Origin: Actinomycetota bacterium
Lineage (GTDB): Bacteria; Actinomycetota; Acidimicrobiia; Spongiisociales; UBA4744
Length of the DNA stretch: 64,000 bases
Direction of reading: 5' to 3'
Assembly: GCA_013152275.1 (NCBI GenBank)
Contig: JAADGS010000026.1
Location: forward strand, 89,771 to 153,770
Part shown: one piece after another, positions 9,585 to 18,789 of the stretch
Layout: every line of letters begins with the position of its first letter
Position numbering within the stretch: position 1 is the stretch's first letter
The notes under the pieces: generated by a model
The model's input: the letters and a program-made list of their open reading frames with translations, nothing else
Told to the model about the DNA's origin: nothing
Database searches by the model: none
Translations under genes and position numbers: made by a program

Positions 9585-10666
9585 CGAACGCCACGATCAC
9601 CGGATGGGGAAGATGCGCCCCCCCGACCGTCCTTTCCAACAAAGATCTCGAGAAGCTCACCGACACGTCGGGCGAGTGGGTTATGACCCGCACCGGTATC
9701 GAAGAACGCAGGATCTCCCATGTTGGGACCTCCGATCTGGCGGCGGTTGCCTCATTTCGCGCTCTCGCTGCAGCAGGCCTTGAGCCGTCAGATCTGGATC
9801 TCATCGTCTTGGCCACATGCACGGGCGATTCGGTCATCCCCAGTCCGGCAACCCTGCTGCAGGCGAAGCTCAAGGCCGTCAACGCCGCGGCATTCGACCT
9901 GAATGCAGCATGCTCGGGTTGGATCTACGGCCTCGATGTCGCCACACAGATGATCCGGGGTGGAGGGCATCGCCGGGTGCTGCTCGTTGCCGCCGAGCGT
10001 CTGTCTCACTATCTCGACTTTACGAATCGCAGCACGGCCGTTCTCTTCGGTGACGGGGCAGGTGCCGTCATCCTGGAGCCGACCGAGGGTGAAGACGGCG
10101 TCCGCTCCGTCACCATCGGTTCGGACGGCGAAGCCGCAGGGTTGCTCTGTGTTCCAAACGTCGGGACATCGGGCGATCGCTACCAGGGGCCGGACAGGTC
10201 CGCCTACGGAGTCGTGATGGACGGTCCGGAGGTGTTCAAGCGAGCCGTCAAAGCGATGGGCGCCGCCGCGATCAAGGTCGTGAATGACGCAGGCCTCGAT
10301 CTGGCGGATATCGATCTTCTCATCCCTCATCAGGCGAACATTCGGATCATCGACGCCACCGCCCGGCGGCTGAGACTCAAGCCCGGCCAGGTGTTCGTGA
10401 ACATACAACGCTACGGCAACACATCCGCCGCGACGATTCCGATGGCGTTGACCGAGGCACTCGAGGGGGGCAACGTTCATCCGGGAGACAACCTGGTGTT
10501 TGCGGCTTTCGGTGCGGGACTGACCTGGGCGGCGGCGCTCGTCCGGTGGGGCGAACGTACGACGCCGCTCGGAACGAGCGACGCAGAGTTGCCACCGACC
10601 GATGCGGATGTCTTCTCACTGCTGGAGGGGAACGTTCGGTTTTTCGGAAATGGGGTCAGATCGTGA
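9581..10666 (+). CDS. fabH: 3-oxoacyl-ACP synthase III
   Basis: A 361-residue condensing enzyme that starts fatty acid elongation by joining an acyl-CoA primer to malonyl-ACP. The Cys-His-Asn triad is visible: NAACSGW (Cys near residue 110), PHQANIRI (His near 250) and YGNTSAA (Asn near 280). A tail of about 35 residues after the usual end (LVRWGER) is not part of the core family and has no recognised motif. The stop overlaps the GTG of fabG. Confidence 0.94.
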   Translation: MTNATITGWGRCAPPTVLSNKDLEKLTDTSGEWVMTRTGIEERRISHVGTSDLAAVASFRALAAAGLEPSDLDLIVLATCTGDSVIPSPATLLQAKLKAVNAAAFDLNAACSGWIYGLDVATQMIRGGGHRRVLLVAAERLSHYLDFTNRSTAVLFGDGAGAVILEPTEGEDGVRSVTIGSDGEAAGLLCVPNVGTSGDRYQGPDRSAYGVVMDGPEVFKRAVKAMGAAAIKVVNDAGLDLADIDLLIPHQANIRIIDATARRLRLKPGQVFVNIQRYGNTSAATIPMALTEALEGGNVHPGDNLVFAAFGAGLTWAAALVRWGERTTPLGTSDAELPPTDADVFSLLEGNVRFFGNGVRS

Positions 10667-11397
10667 GCAGAGTCGCATTGGTCACCGGTGGATCTCGCGG
10701 CATCGGCCGAGCCATCGCCCTGCTACTCGCCGAGCGCGGGCATCGTGTTGCGGTCAATTACTCGAAGGGTGCCGAGGCTGCAGAGGGAGTCGTTGGCACC
10801 ATCATCGAGCGTGGTGGAGACGCGTTGGCGGTACAGGCAGACGTGGGGTCCAACGACGCCGTCACTTCGATGTTCCAGCGCGTCGCCGATCGGCTGGGCC
10901 CGGTCGACGTGCTCGTCAACAACGCAGGCATAACCCGTGACGCGCTATTGCTCAGAATGAACGTCGACACGTGGGATGAGGTCATCCGGACCAACCTGAC
11001 ATCGGTGTACCTCTGCACCAAACATGCCCTCCGTTCCATGGTGCGAGCCCGGTGGGGTCGCGTCATCACGATCGGCTCGGTGGCGGGTCTTGCGGGGAAC
11101 CCGGGCCAGGCCAACTACGCGGCCACAAAGGCGGCGATCGTCGGGTTCACGAAGTCTGTGGCCAAGGAGGTCGGATCCAGGGGGATCACGGTCAATGTGA
11201 TCGCTCCGGGATTCGTGGAGACCGATCTGACTGCCGGTCTGCCGGAGGAGACGAAAGCGGCTGCCACGGCCTCCATTGCTCTCCGGAGATGGGGAACTCC
11301 GGCGGAGATCGCGTCTGCAGTCGGCTATCTTGCATCGGACGAAGCTTCGTACATCTCGGGTCACGTGCTCGTTGTGGACGGAGGGTTGGCTCTATGA
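10663..11397 (+). CDS. fabG: 3-oxoacyl-ACP reductase
   Basis: A 244-residue short-chain dehydrogenase reducing 3-oxoacyl-ACP with NADPH. TGGSRGIGRAIA is the dinucleotide motif (residues 8-19), NNAG near 87, and Ser plus YAATK (Tyr near 152) form the catalytic set. Starts with GTG at 10663 within the overlap with fabH; an upstream frame is just a shadow of fabH. Its place between fabH and acpP assigns it to fatty acid synthesis rather than to another SDR role. Confidence 0.94.
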   Translation: MSRVALVTGGSRGIGRAIALLLAERGHRVAVNYSKGAEAAEGVVGTIIERGGDALAVQADVGSNDAVTSMFQRVADRLGPVDVLVNNAGITRDALLLRMNVDTWDEVIRTNLTSVYLCTKHALRSMVRARWGRVITIGSVAGLAGNPGQANYAATKAAIVGFTKSVAKEVGSRGITVNVIAPGFVETDLTAGLPEETKAAATASIALRRWGTPAEIASAVGYLASDEASYISGHVLVVDGGLAL

Positions 11398-11412
11398 CAG
11401 AGAGGAAGAATC

Positions 11413-11658
11413 ATGGATCGAGCGGAGATCGAGGTCAGGCTCAAGAACCTCCTCGTTTCGGAACTGGGAATCGACGAGACGAAGATCACGCCGGAGGCGA
11501 GATTCGAGACTGATCTCGAAGTCGACTCACTTGGTGTCGTCGAGCTGCTGATGGCTCTCGAAGATGAGTTCGGGGTCACGATTCCGGACGAGGATGCCGA
11601 AGGCATCGGGACCGTGAGCCAGGCCGTCGACGTGGTCATCGCCAAGCTCGGGGCCTGA
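11413..11658 (+). CDS. acpP: Acyl carrier protein
   Basis: An 81-residue acidic four-helix protein that carries growing acyl chains on phosphopantetheine. The attachment serine is Ser39 in EVDSLGVVEL, following FETDLEVDSL in the family pattern. GAGAGGAAGA precedes the ATG. It lies between fabG and fabF with short gaps, as expected for a type II fatty-acid operon. Confidence 0.96.
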   Translation: MDRAEIEVRLKNLLVSELGIDETKITPEARFETDLEVDSLGVVELLMALEDEFGVTIPDEDAEGIGTVSQAVDVVIAKLGA

Positions 11659-11663
11659 TCGAC

Positions 11664-12911
11664 GTGCATGGTCTTGACCGGCGTGTTGTCGTTACCGGGT
11701 TGGGAGTCATCAGCCCCATCGGGAATACCGTGGAGGACTACTGGAGTGCCCTGCTCTCCGGAACGTCGGGCGTTGGACCGATCACGTTGTTTGATGCTTC
11801 GCAACTGCCTGTCCGATTCGCAGGCGAGGTCAAGAACTTCGACCCCGAGGAGTACATGGCCCGGCGCACGGCCCGGCGCATGGATCGATTCGACCAGTTT
11901 TTCTACGCTGCAACCACCCAGGCTCTCCTGGACGCGGGAATCGACTACTCCGACGACCCTGACTCCGGCACCCGGGCAGGTGTGGTGGTCGGTTCGGGCA
12001 TCGGAGGGCTCATGTCGATGCAGGAAGGTATGGATACGATGCGGACTCGGGGTGCCGAGCGGATCTCTCCCTACCAGGTGACGAGAATGATCCCGAACAT
12101 GGCTGCGGGAGACGTGTCGATCGGATTCGGGTTGCTGGGCCCCGTGACCTGCACGGTGACTGCCTGTGCTGCGTCCACAAACGCGATCGGTGACGCGGCC
12201 GAGATCATTCGGAGAGGTGCTGCCGACGTGATGGTGTCCGGTGGCGGCGAAGCCTCGATCTGCGAGTTCGGTATTGCTGCCTTCGCCCAGGCGAGGGCGG
12301 TGAGTACCCGCAACGAAGACCCGCAAGGAGCGTGTCGCCCCTTCGATGCGACTCGCGACGGGTTCGTGATGGCGGAAGGGGCCGGCTCCCTCATTCTCGA
12401 GGAACGTGAACATGCGCTGGCACGAGGAGCGCAGATCTACGCGGAGCTGCTCGGCTACGGGATGTCCTCCGACGCCTACCACATCACGCTGCCCCGCCCT
12501 GGTGGCGTGGGAGCAGCCCGAGCGATGCAGGCAGCCCTGGACGATGCCGAGATCGAGCCGTCACAGGTCGGCTACGTCAACGCCCATGGCACCTCGACGC
12601 CGGCGAATGACGTGACCGAGACGGCGGCGATCAAGCTCGTTTTCGGTGAGCACGCCGCACGGCTCGCGATCTCGTCGACGAAGTCGATGACCGGACATCT
12701 TCTCGGCGGTGCCGGTGCGGTCGAGGCGATCGCCGGCATCCTCGCCATGCGCGACGGCGTGCTTCCCCCGACGATCAACTACCACAATCCCGACCCCGAA
12801 TGTGATCTCGACTACGTACCGAACGAAGCCAGGAAGCAGGATGTCGGGATTGTCATGAGCAACTCGTTTGGCTTCGGCGGGCACAACGCGGTGCTGATCT
12901 TCGGCAGATAG
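11664..12911 (+). CDS. fabF: 3-oxoacyl-ACP synthase II
   Basis: A 415-residue elongating ketosynthase that condenses acyl-ACP with malonyl-ACP. The Cys-His-His triad is visible: TACAASTNA (Cys near residue 169), NAHGTSTPANDVTE (His near 308) and MTGHLLGGAGAVEA (His near 343). FGFGGHNAVLIF closes the protein. Starts at GTG 11664, five bases after acpP. The operon ends here; dehydratase, enoyl reductase and acetyl-CoA carboxylase genes are not in the window. Confidence 0.95.
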   Translation: MHGLDRRVVVTGLGVISPIGNTVEDYWSALLSGTSGVGPITLFDASQLPVRFAGEVKNFDPEEYMARRTARRMDRFDQFFYAATTQALLDAGIDYSDDPDSGTRAGVVVGSGIGGLMSMQEGMDTMRTRGAERISPYQVTRMIPNMAAGDVSIGFGLLGPVTCTVTACAASTNAIGDAAEIIRRGAADVMVSGGGEASICEFGIAAFAQARAVSTRNEDPQGACRPFDATRDGFVMAEGAGSLILEEREHALARGAQIYAELLGYGMSSDAYHITLPRPGGVGAARAMQAALDDAEIEPSQVGYVNAHGTSTPANDVTETAAIKLVFGEHAARLAISSTKSMTGHLLGGAGAVEAIAGILAMRDGVLPPTINYHNPDPECDLDYVPNEARKQDVGIVMSNSFGFGGHNAVLIFGR

Positions 12912-12947
12912 AGGGTGATGCCGGTCGTGAGACACGTAGTCGGTGGA

Positions 12948-13020
12948 TCGTATTCCGTAGTGTGAATTTCGTGCCTCGTATCCCGACCGTGAGGCGATGC
13001 AGGACCGATGGGCGGGCGTG
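12948..13020 (+). repeat. Dispersed heptamer element, copy A
   Basis: Forward orientation: TCGTATTC, TTTCGTGCCTCGTATC, then GATGCAGGACCG and GGGCGGGCGTG. It lies in the 214-bp gap after fabF, in which I saw no other structure. Confidence 0.65.
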
Positions 13021-13125
13021 GGGGCTCGCGCGTAGGCCTTGCGACCATGCCCATCTGGCTGCATCGGAGACGTGTGCCAGGTGTTGCTCGGCCGGCTCCT
13101 GATGAATCGGAAGTAGCCTGATGTC

Positions 13126-13626
13126 GTGAATTGGCCCGGCGAGTTCGTCTTCTGTCCCCGGTGTGGGATGCGTCTTGGTCGGCGTACGGTGGACGGACGC
13201 GACCGAGTCGCATGTCAGGCGTGCTCTTACGTCCACTTCCGCAACCCTGCCGTCGGGGCGGCGGCGATCGTCCGTGACGAGTACGAGCGTCTCCTCCTCG
13301 TGCGAAGGGCCTCGGGTCGTCTCAAGGGTCTCTGGTCGGTACCGGCTGGATTCGTCGAATACGGCGAGGACATCAGAGACGCCGCAGCTAGGGAGTTGCT
13401 CGAAGAAACAGGTCTCGAGGCGCGGATCGGAGCGGTCGCGTTCGTGGCCTCCAATTTCCACGATCCTGCGAAGCTGACCGTCGGGGTGTGGTTTCATGCG
13501 ACAGTCACCGGCGGCCGTTTGCAGGCAGGCGATGACGCAGCAGAGGCCCGGTATTTCTCTCTCGATCATCTGCCTTCGCTTGCATTCGAGACGGATCGAG
13601 AGCTCTTCACGCAGCTCGCCAAGTGA
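13126..13626 (+). CDS. Nudix hydrolase with N-terminal zinc ribbon
   Basis: 166 residues. A CPRCG and CQAC pair at about residues 10-13 and 29-32 forms a zinc ribbon, followed by a Nudix domain with the box starting GFVEYGED (about residue 75) and continuing RELLEETGLE. Such proteins hydrolyse nucleoside diphosphates linked to another group; the arrangement resembles the end of NADH pyrophosphatases, but the substrate is open. GTG start at 13126. Flanking genes give no functional hint. Confidence 0.85.
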   Translation: MNWPGEFVFCPRCGMRLGRRTVDGRDRVACQACSYVHFRNPAVGAAAIVRDEYERLLLVRRASGRLKGLWSVPAGFVEYGEDIRDAAARELLEETGLEARIGAVAFVASNFHDPAKLTVGVWFHATVTGGRLQAGDDAAEARYFSLDHLPSLAFETDRELFTQLAK

Positions 13627-13685
13627 ATGGACCGGCTGCATGATCCGGATCACTTCTGAACCGAGCGGCTTGGCACGGTAGACGC

Positions 13686-14221
13686 ATGAAGCGCAGCCCC
13701 TTTGCCGAGCCTGTCTTGCACATCGATGTGGACTCGTTCTTCGTTGAAATCGAACGACGTGACGACCTGTCGTCGTGCAGCCGCCCCGTTGTGGTCGGTG
13801 GCATGGAAACCGGGGGAGCGGTCGCGTCGGTGTCCCACGAGGCAGGCGCGAACGGAGTGGCCTTCGCGATGCCCCCGCGCGTTCGGCGGGTCTGTAGCGA
13901 CCCCGCGGTCCTGCCGGTCGATCACGTCAGATACCGGGAGGCGTCTGGGGACGTCTTCTCGATCTTCCGGAGCTTCACACCGCTCGTCGAAGGAGTCTCG
14001 ACAGATGAGGCGTTCCTCGATGTATCGGGTCTCGAGCAGCACCACGTGGGTTCCGAACAGGTGGGCGGCTTTGAGCGCGCATGCGAAGGGCAGGGAAGCT
14101 TGGAAAGCTGCCGGTCGTGAAGGTCCGTACCAGATTCGGGGACCATGCCATGGTGCCGGCCCGCCTCGCAGCAACCTCCGAGGCAATACCGGAACGAGGG
14201 GTATCATGGGTGCAGATGTGA
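13686..14221 (+). pseudogene. dinB: Truncated DNA polymerase IV (Y-family) remnant
   Basis: The first 115 or so residues match the palm of DinB polymerases: VLHIDVDSFFVEIERRDD with a catalytic Asp, RPVVVGG, an SHEAGANGVAFAMP stretch, and VEGVSTDEAFLDVSG with the DE metal ligands. The frame then ends at 14120 after only 144 residues, whereas the family has 350-400. A stretch in another frame (about 14084-14221, with VVKVRTRFGDH) faintly resembles the little-finger domain, so an internal deletion plus frameshift is likely. The thumb and DNA-binding parts are gone. I infer a non-functional remnant. Confidence 0.7.
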
Positions 14222-14237
14222 TTGAGGACTATCGACT

Positions 14238-14558
14238 ATGCCATTAGATGAGCGCGAACAGAAGATCCTTCAGGAGATCGAGCAGGGCCTCTACGCCGAG
14301 GATCCGAACTTGGTGCGCAAGGTCGGCAAACTCGGCAGGGTCCCTTCGAGACGAGCAATGATCGCGGCGATCTTCTTTCTCTTGGGACTGGCGATGACCC
14401 TGGGAACCTTCGCCTTCAATCAGTGGCTCGCCCTCGGCGGGTTCGTGGTCATGGTGCTCGCCGGAAGCGCTTTCGTGCACGCCCACAGGGCAATCACAGG
14501 GACTGAGGATGCGAGGTGGATGCCCCGGTTTCTGGGTGGAAAACGCAAACGGCAGTGA
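14238..14558 (+). CDS. DUF3040 membrane protein
   Basis: 106 residues. The N-terminal signature PLDEREQKILQEIEQGLYAED is that of DUF3040, an actinobacterial family of unknown function. Two membrane helices follow (about residues 40-60 and 63-80), then a short basic tail ending in KRKRQ. In mycobacteria a DUF3040 gene lies close to mraZ; here it is 9 kb upstream of it. The ATG immediately follows the dinB remnant. Confidence 0.85.
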   Translation: MPLDEREQKILQEIEQGLYAEDPNLVRKVGKLGRVPSRRAMIAAIFFLLGLAMTLGTFAFNQWLALGGFVVMVLAGSAFVHAHRAITGTEDARWMPRFLGGKRKRQ

Positions 14559-14655
14559 CCGTCTCGCGACGCTAGAGTGAGAGTCCCGGCGCCCATATGC
14601 CGGTTCGGAGTTGGCGGTCGTCGTGGCCGCCCATTACATCGGGGAGAGATGACAG

Positions 14656-15147
14656 GTGGATGGATTCACGGCGCAGCAAGCTTCCAAGCTGACCGGTTGC
14701 ACAGCACATCAGCTCAGGTACTGGGATCGTGTCTCCCTTCTCGAACCTTCCTTGCAGAGCACCGGCGGCCGTCCTGGTGTGCGGCGGCTCTACTCGTTTC
14801 GAGACCTCGTTGCATTGCGCGTGATCAAGAGCCTGCTGGACAATGGGATGTCCGTGCAGCGGGTCCGCAGAGCATGGGGCTACCTTCGGCGCAATGGTGG
14901 CATGGACCGCCATCTGGCCGAGGTGAAGCTGGTGACCGATGGTCAGAGTATTTTCTCCATCACCGAGGATGACGAGCAACTTCTCGACGCTCTTCGAGGG
15001 GGACAACTTGCGTTCTTCGTCGCGATCGACAGCATCACGCGCTCCGTCGAAGACGATGTGAGCAAGTTCGAACTCGATCGTGAGCGTTTTCTCGAGATGA
15101 TCCGCTGGAGCGAAGAAGGCGTCAACGAGGAAGCCGTGGACGGCTGA
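14656..15147 (+). CDS. MerR-family transcriptional regulator
   Basis: 163 residues. The N-terminal winged helix begins FTAQQASKLTGCTAHQLRYW and includes GVRRLYSFRDLVALRVI, the usual MerR pattern. The C-terminal half (about 95-155) has no cysteine cluster, so it is not a metal sensor of the MerR/CueR kind and its ligand is unknown. GGGGAGAG precedes the GTG start. Genes around it do not reveal a target. Confidence 0.82.
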   Translation: MDGFTAQQASKLTGCTAHQLRYWDRVSLLEPSLQSTGGRPGVRRLYSFRDLVALRVIKSLLDNGMSVQRVRRAWGYLRRNGGMDRHLAEVKLVTDGQSIFSITEDDEQLLDALRGGQLAFFVAIDSITRSVEDDVSKFELDRERFLEMIRWSEEGVNEEAVDG

Positions 15148-15240
15148 GCCGGCAGCCGGTTTCCCATGGCCGGTGGTCGGTGCGGCGCCGGGTTGTCTTT
15201 TGCGGCTCGCGGCGTTCTCTTCCTCGACACGCCTGAGCCG

Positions 15241-15300
15241 CTACACCCGCCCCGCGGTCTTGCACAGGCCCGCGGTCGCGATACGAAGTACGAAGTGCAA
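15241..15300 (-). repeat. Dispersed heptamer element, copy E
   Basis: Reverse strand: CACTTCGTACTTCGTATCGCG, a CCGCGGGCC insert, then TGCAAGACCGCGGGGCGGGT. This is among the best matches to the copy at 43.2 kb. It lies between the merR stop and the convergent tgpA-like stop. Confidence 0.72.
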
Positions 15301-15307
15301 GAGCGGT

Positions 15308-17665
15308 CTAAGTGGACCCTCCGGGTCGCAACAATGACTTCAGGCGCAACCTCGCTCGAATACGATCTCCGATCGGGTGGATGGTTCGCAGGTATGTCTC
15401 GGTTTCTGCAAAGGACGCGGCTGCCCGGTCGATGAGCCGATCGTCGAGACGTCCCTGCGGTCCGAACACCTGTGCCGTGACGCCATCGGCGAGGGGGCCC
15501 ATCGAGTGGTGTACCGACGCTGCCACCTCCAGGGGTGTCCAGGAGGGTGAAGATACGTCTCCGTAATCGGTGAGCCGATCGACGATCTCATCCCAGGCGC
15601 CCGAAATATCGCCATCTCGAAAGCGAGCGAGTCTTCTCCGTCTGCGGATCGCTTTCGCCATCGGCACCGATGAGAACATGAGCAACACCGCAAGCAGGAC
15701 GAGTCGTGTCGGCGTGACGATTCGTAGTGGAGTCCGATCCGAGTCCGCCGAGGAGGATCCGGGCACGAGTTGTCGCTCGTCGAAGTTGGGATCGAATTGT
15801 CGTGGCGCAGCGGGCTTTTCCACATCGGGCGATTCTGTCACTTCGGGCGGCGGAGGGATGTACTCGCGAGGGTCGAAACCGACGGTGCTCATCGTCGACG
15901 GATTGTCGCCGAGTGATCGCGGTGTCGGATCGAATCGAACCCAGCCTTGGTTGTTCATCCAAAGTTCCACCCAGGCGTGGGCATTGCGATCCCGGACGAT
16001 GATCGTTCCATCCGCCTGGACTTCTCCGGGCCCGAATCCGGTGACGACTCTGGCGGGGATTCCGATCGAACGAGCCATGACGGCCATTGCCGTCGAGAAC
16101 TGCTCGCAGTAGCCGGTCCGGTAGCTGGGGCTGTCGGTCGTGAAGAGCCAGTCTGCAAGATCCTTGCTCGCGTGGCCCGGGTCGACGTCGAGTGAGTACG
16201 TGAAAATGGTTGGATCACGAAACCAGGCCTCGAGCAGGAGCGCCTTCTCGAACGCGCTGGTGCCGCCCTCGGTGAGTGCGCGTGCCTGGGTGCGGATGAT
16301 CGGGTCGAGCGTCGGAAGCTCCAGGGCGTCGGAGAGCGAGGCAGGCCTGTTGATCGCCGGTGTCGGAACCGCCTTTCCATCGAACGCGCCGCGGTCGGCA
16401 GCCTCCTGGAAAATGGGGGTGAGTCTGCCCCCGGTGCTTGCGAGGGCGTTCAGGTCCGGTGCCGGCATCAGTGCGGCTTCCTGGTAGGTGAGGTCTTCCC
16501 AGGTGAGCAGGTCGAACTGGATGGAACCATCGGTCCGGACGCGAAAGCTGTCGTTGAACAGTGCCGAGTCGGAACCCAACCACGTGGGGGAGTACACGAT
16601 CGGCAGGTAGTTCTGACGGAGTTTCGCGATCGTCACGGACGCAGACACCGGGACGACCGGGCCGAAGAACGACATGTCCGGATCCTCCCACACGTTGCTG
16701 TCGGGTCCGTGGGTTTCTCGCGCCTTGGGGATCCAGTTCTCACCGTCGAACGTTTCGAGGGTGATCAGCTCCCAGTAGATGGATGAAGGGTCCACATCGC
16801 CTTCGACTCTCGCAGTGAAGACGGGTGTGTCGGTTTGCGAGACGAGTTGCTGTCGGATACCGGTGAAAAGGTTATAGGACACTCCGACGAGGATCCCTCC
16901 GCCGATACTCGTGTGGCTGCGCCAGTCGATGAGACCGGTGGGGGGGATCACTTTGGAGACGAGTCCGGTGCCGCCGAGCGCGATCAGGACCGAGATGGCG
17001 ACGAACGCGCCCGGATACACGTATGCAGGCCTGGCAGGACCGCCTGAGCTTCGCATCTGGAGCGTCGATGACGATCGTTGATCCTCGGCCACGGCGATGA
17101 ACGCCAACGCCACGGCCCCGAGAAATGCGGCTTTCCACAGGAGTCCCGGAGCTGCCTGGTCGATGACCGCCAGCTGAAGGTAGAACAGCAGCGGTGGTGC
17201 AAGAGCGATGATGGGATGTCTGTGGCGGATACTCCACGCCATCAGAGCCGCCAAGCCCCAAAAGATGGCGGTAAGGATGAGGACGAGCCCGGCGACCGGT
17301 GAGACAGGGGCGACACCGAGCCGAATCAGATCGGTGCCCAGGCGAAGCTCTGCCAGGAATGCAGGCAATGTACCGGAGCTCGGTAGCAGTCCGAAGGTGA
17401 GCGTTCCGGGTACCGTAATACGCAGGCCGACGAGGGTCAGCGCACCGGCGTTGGCAAAGATGGTGGTCCACCGGCCTCGCAGGGCCCAGGTGATGATGCC
17501 TCCCATGACCGCCCCGGCGGCCACGGCGATCGGCCAAGGCGCTCCCTCGACCGAGGGTCGCAGGAGGCGTTCGAGGCGCAGAATCGCCAGCGCCATGCCG
17601 GCAGTCCCGGCTATCCAACTCCAGCGGTTGCCCATGGCATCGCTTTCATCCAGGCGGTGGCCCAC
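15308..17665 (-). CDS. Transglutaminase-like membrane protein (TgpA/DUF3488 type)
   Basis: 785 residues. The N-terminal quarter contains several hydrophobic helices, followed by an extracytoplasmic region with a transglutaminase core. The Cys is in GYCEQFSTAMA (about residue 518), the His in NAHAWVEL (about 561) and the Asp in RFDPTP (about 577). A further helix near 655-675 and a C-terminal cytoplasmic tail follow. The GTG at 17665 has GGAG four bases upstream and overlaps the preceding gene by 55 bases. In known genomes moxR-DUF58-tgpA genes travel together; their shared function is poorly defined, with a cell-envelope role suspected. Confidence 0.85.
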   Translation of the reverse strand: MGHRLDESDAMGNRWSWIAGTAGMALAILRLERLLRPSVEGAPWPIAVAAGAVMGGIITWALRGRWTTIFANAGALTLVGLRITVPGTLTFGLLPSSGTLPAFLAELRLGTDLIRLGVAPVSPVAGLVLILTAIFWGLAALMAWSIRHRHPIIALAPPLLFYLQLAVIDQAAPGLLWKAAFLGAVALAFIAVAEDQRSSSTLQMRSSGGPARPAYVYPGAFVAISVLIALGGTGLVSKVIPPTGLIDWRSHTSIGGGILVGVSYNLFTGIRQQLVSQTDTPVFTARVEGDVDPSSIYWELITLETFDGENWIPKARETHGPDSNVWEDPDMSFFGPVVPVSASVTIAKLRQNYLPIVYSPTWLGSDSALFNDSFRVRTDGSIQFDLLTWEDLTYQEAALMPAPDLNALASTGGRLTPIFQEAADRGAFDGKAVPTPAINRPASLSDALELPTLDPIIRTQARALTEGGTSAFEKALLLEAWFRDPTIFTYSLDVDPGHASKDLADWLFTTDSPSYRTGYCEQFSTAMAVMARSIGIPARVVTGFGPGEVQADGTIIVRDRNAHAWVELWMNNQGWVRFDPTPRSLGDNPSTMSTVGFDPREYIPPPPEVTESPDVEKPAAPRQFDPNFDERQLVPGSSSADSDRTPLRIVTPTRLVLLAVLLMFSSVPMAKAIRRRRRLARFRDGDISGAWDEIVDRLTDYGDVSSPSWTPLEVAASVHHSMGPLADGVTAQVFGPQGRLDDRLIDRAAASFAETETYLRTIHPIGDRIRARLRLKSLLRPGGST

Positions 17666-18783
17666 GCCTCTCCAGGTCGGATGGAGACGATTATCGCGCC
17701 ACCGCGGCCGAAGCTGACAGGTGCCGGATTCGAAGAGACGGTGAGCAGCACCGTTGCTCCTGCGTGGTGGGTGAGGTGCCCTGTGACGGAGGACACCTGC
17801 GGGTCGGGCGTCCCTGTGACGATGACAAGCGTGCCACCCCGGCCTTTCAGGCGAAGACGGGTCGCCGCCGAGCTGAAATCGAAGGCAGGGATCGGCTGCA
17901 GTCCGGCAAGTACCCGCATGGCAGCCTCGTAGGGGTTCACATCCAGACTCGTGAGGTCACCTCCGGTCCACAGGTCGGCTTCAAGTCCGGCCGAGAAGAA
18001 GTGGTGAATTGTCGAAGCCGCCCCGCGTATTGCAGTTTCGAATGCTTCCTGGCTGCCGTAGACGGCAGATCTGGGATCGACGACAACGAGCGCACGCGGT
18101 TCCCACGGTGCCTCGAACTGACGGATCATCATTTCATCGCGCCGTGCCGTCGTCGGCCAGTGGACCCTTCGTAGATCGTCGCCGGTCTGGTACTCGCGCA
18201 GGCTGAAGAAGTCTTCGCCGCCTCGCTGGACGGTTTCGGAGCGTGCCGCCTGCATCGAAGGGTCTACGCCTCGAAGTGTTGGAAGGCCGCTGAGCCGTTC
18301 CACCCTGGGATAGACGATGAGCCTGTCGATGGCGCCGATTCGCCTACTCGTTTTGGTGAACATGAAGGGATCGCTTCTCGAGACCGTTGTCGGTCCGAGT
18401 TCATAGATGCCTCTTGTGTGGCAGGAGATCTCGTAGGCGCCGAAGAAGGTGACGCGAGGAGCGAGCGAGCCTATCCGGAAACGCGCTTCTCCCAACTGGC
18501 GGATCTCGTCGTCGATCGTGATGTATCTCCATGGCCGCCGTGCGTCGTTCCTTGCGATCAGCTCTACGGAGACGGTGTCTCCCTCCTGCACGAGCGCAGG
18601 GTGAAGGTGCCGAGAGACGGTGATGTCCGGGATGCCCCCGCGTATGCTGAGCCAACCGAGGAAGACGGCGGCGGCGATGAGGAGACCGAGGGCTGCGAGT
18701 TCGACTTCTCCGAGAAGAGCCCACAAGACGAGGAGTGCGAGGGCGGCACCGAGACCCGCCCATCCTCGCTCTGTGATGGTCAT
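17611..18783 (-). CDS. DUF58 protein
   Basis: 390 residues with two hydrophobic helices at the N-terminus (about 9-28 and 30-46) and the DUF58 signature LREYQTGDDLRRVHW (about 198-212). A von Willebrand factor A-like fold is inferred for the family (ALVVVDPRSAVYG). It sits between moxR and the transglutaminase gene, overlapping the latter by 55 bases and starting 6 bases after moxR ends, so all three are probably one transcript. Confidence 0.87.
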   Translation of the reverse strand: MTITERGWAGLGAALALLVLWALLGEVELAALGLLIAAAVFLGWLSIRGGIPDITVSRHLHPALVQEGDTVSVELIARNDARRPWRYITIDDEIRQLGEARFRIGSLAPRVTFFGAYEISCHTRGIYELGPTTVSRSDPFMFTKTSRRIGAIDRLIVYPRVERLSGLPTLRGVDPSMQAARSETVQRGGEDFFSLREYQTGDDLRRVHWPTTARRDEMMIRQFEAPWEPRALVVVDPRSAVYGSQEAFETAIRGAASTIHHFFSAGLEADLWTGGDLTSLDVNPYEAAMRVLAGLQPIPAFDFSSAATRLRLKGRGGTLVIVTGTPDPQVSSVTGHLTHHAGATVLLTVSSNPAPVSFGRGGAIIVSIRPGEAWATAWMKAMPWATAGVG

Positions 18784-18789
18784 CCCGAC

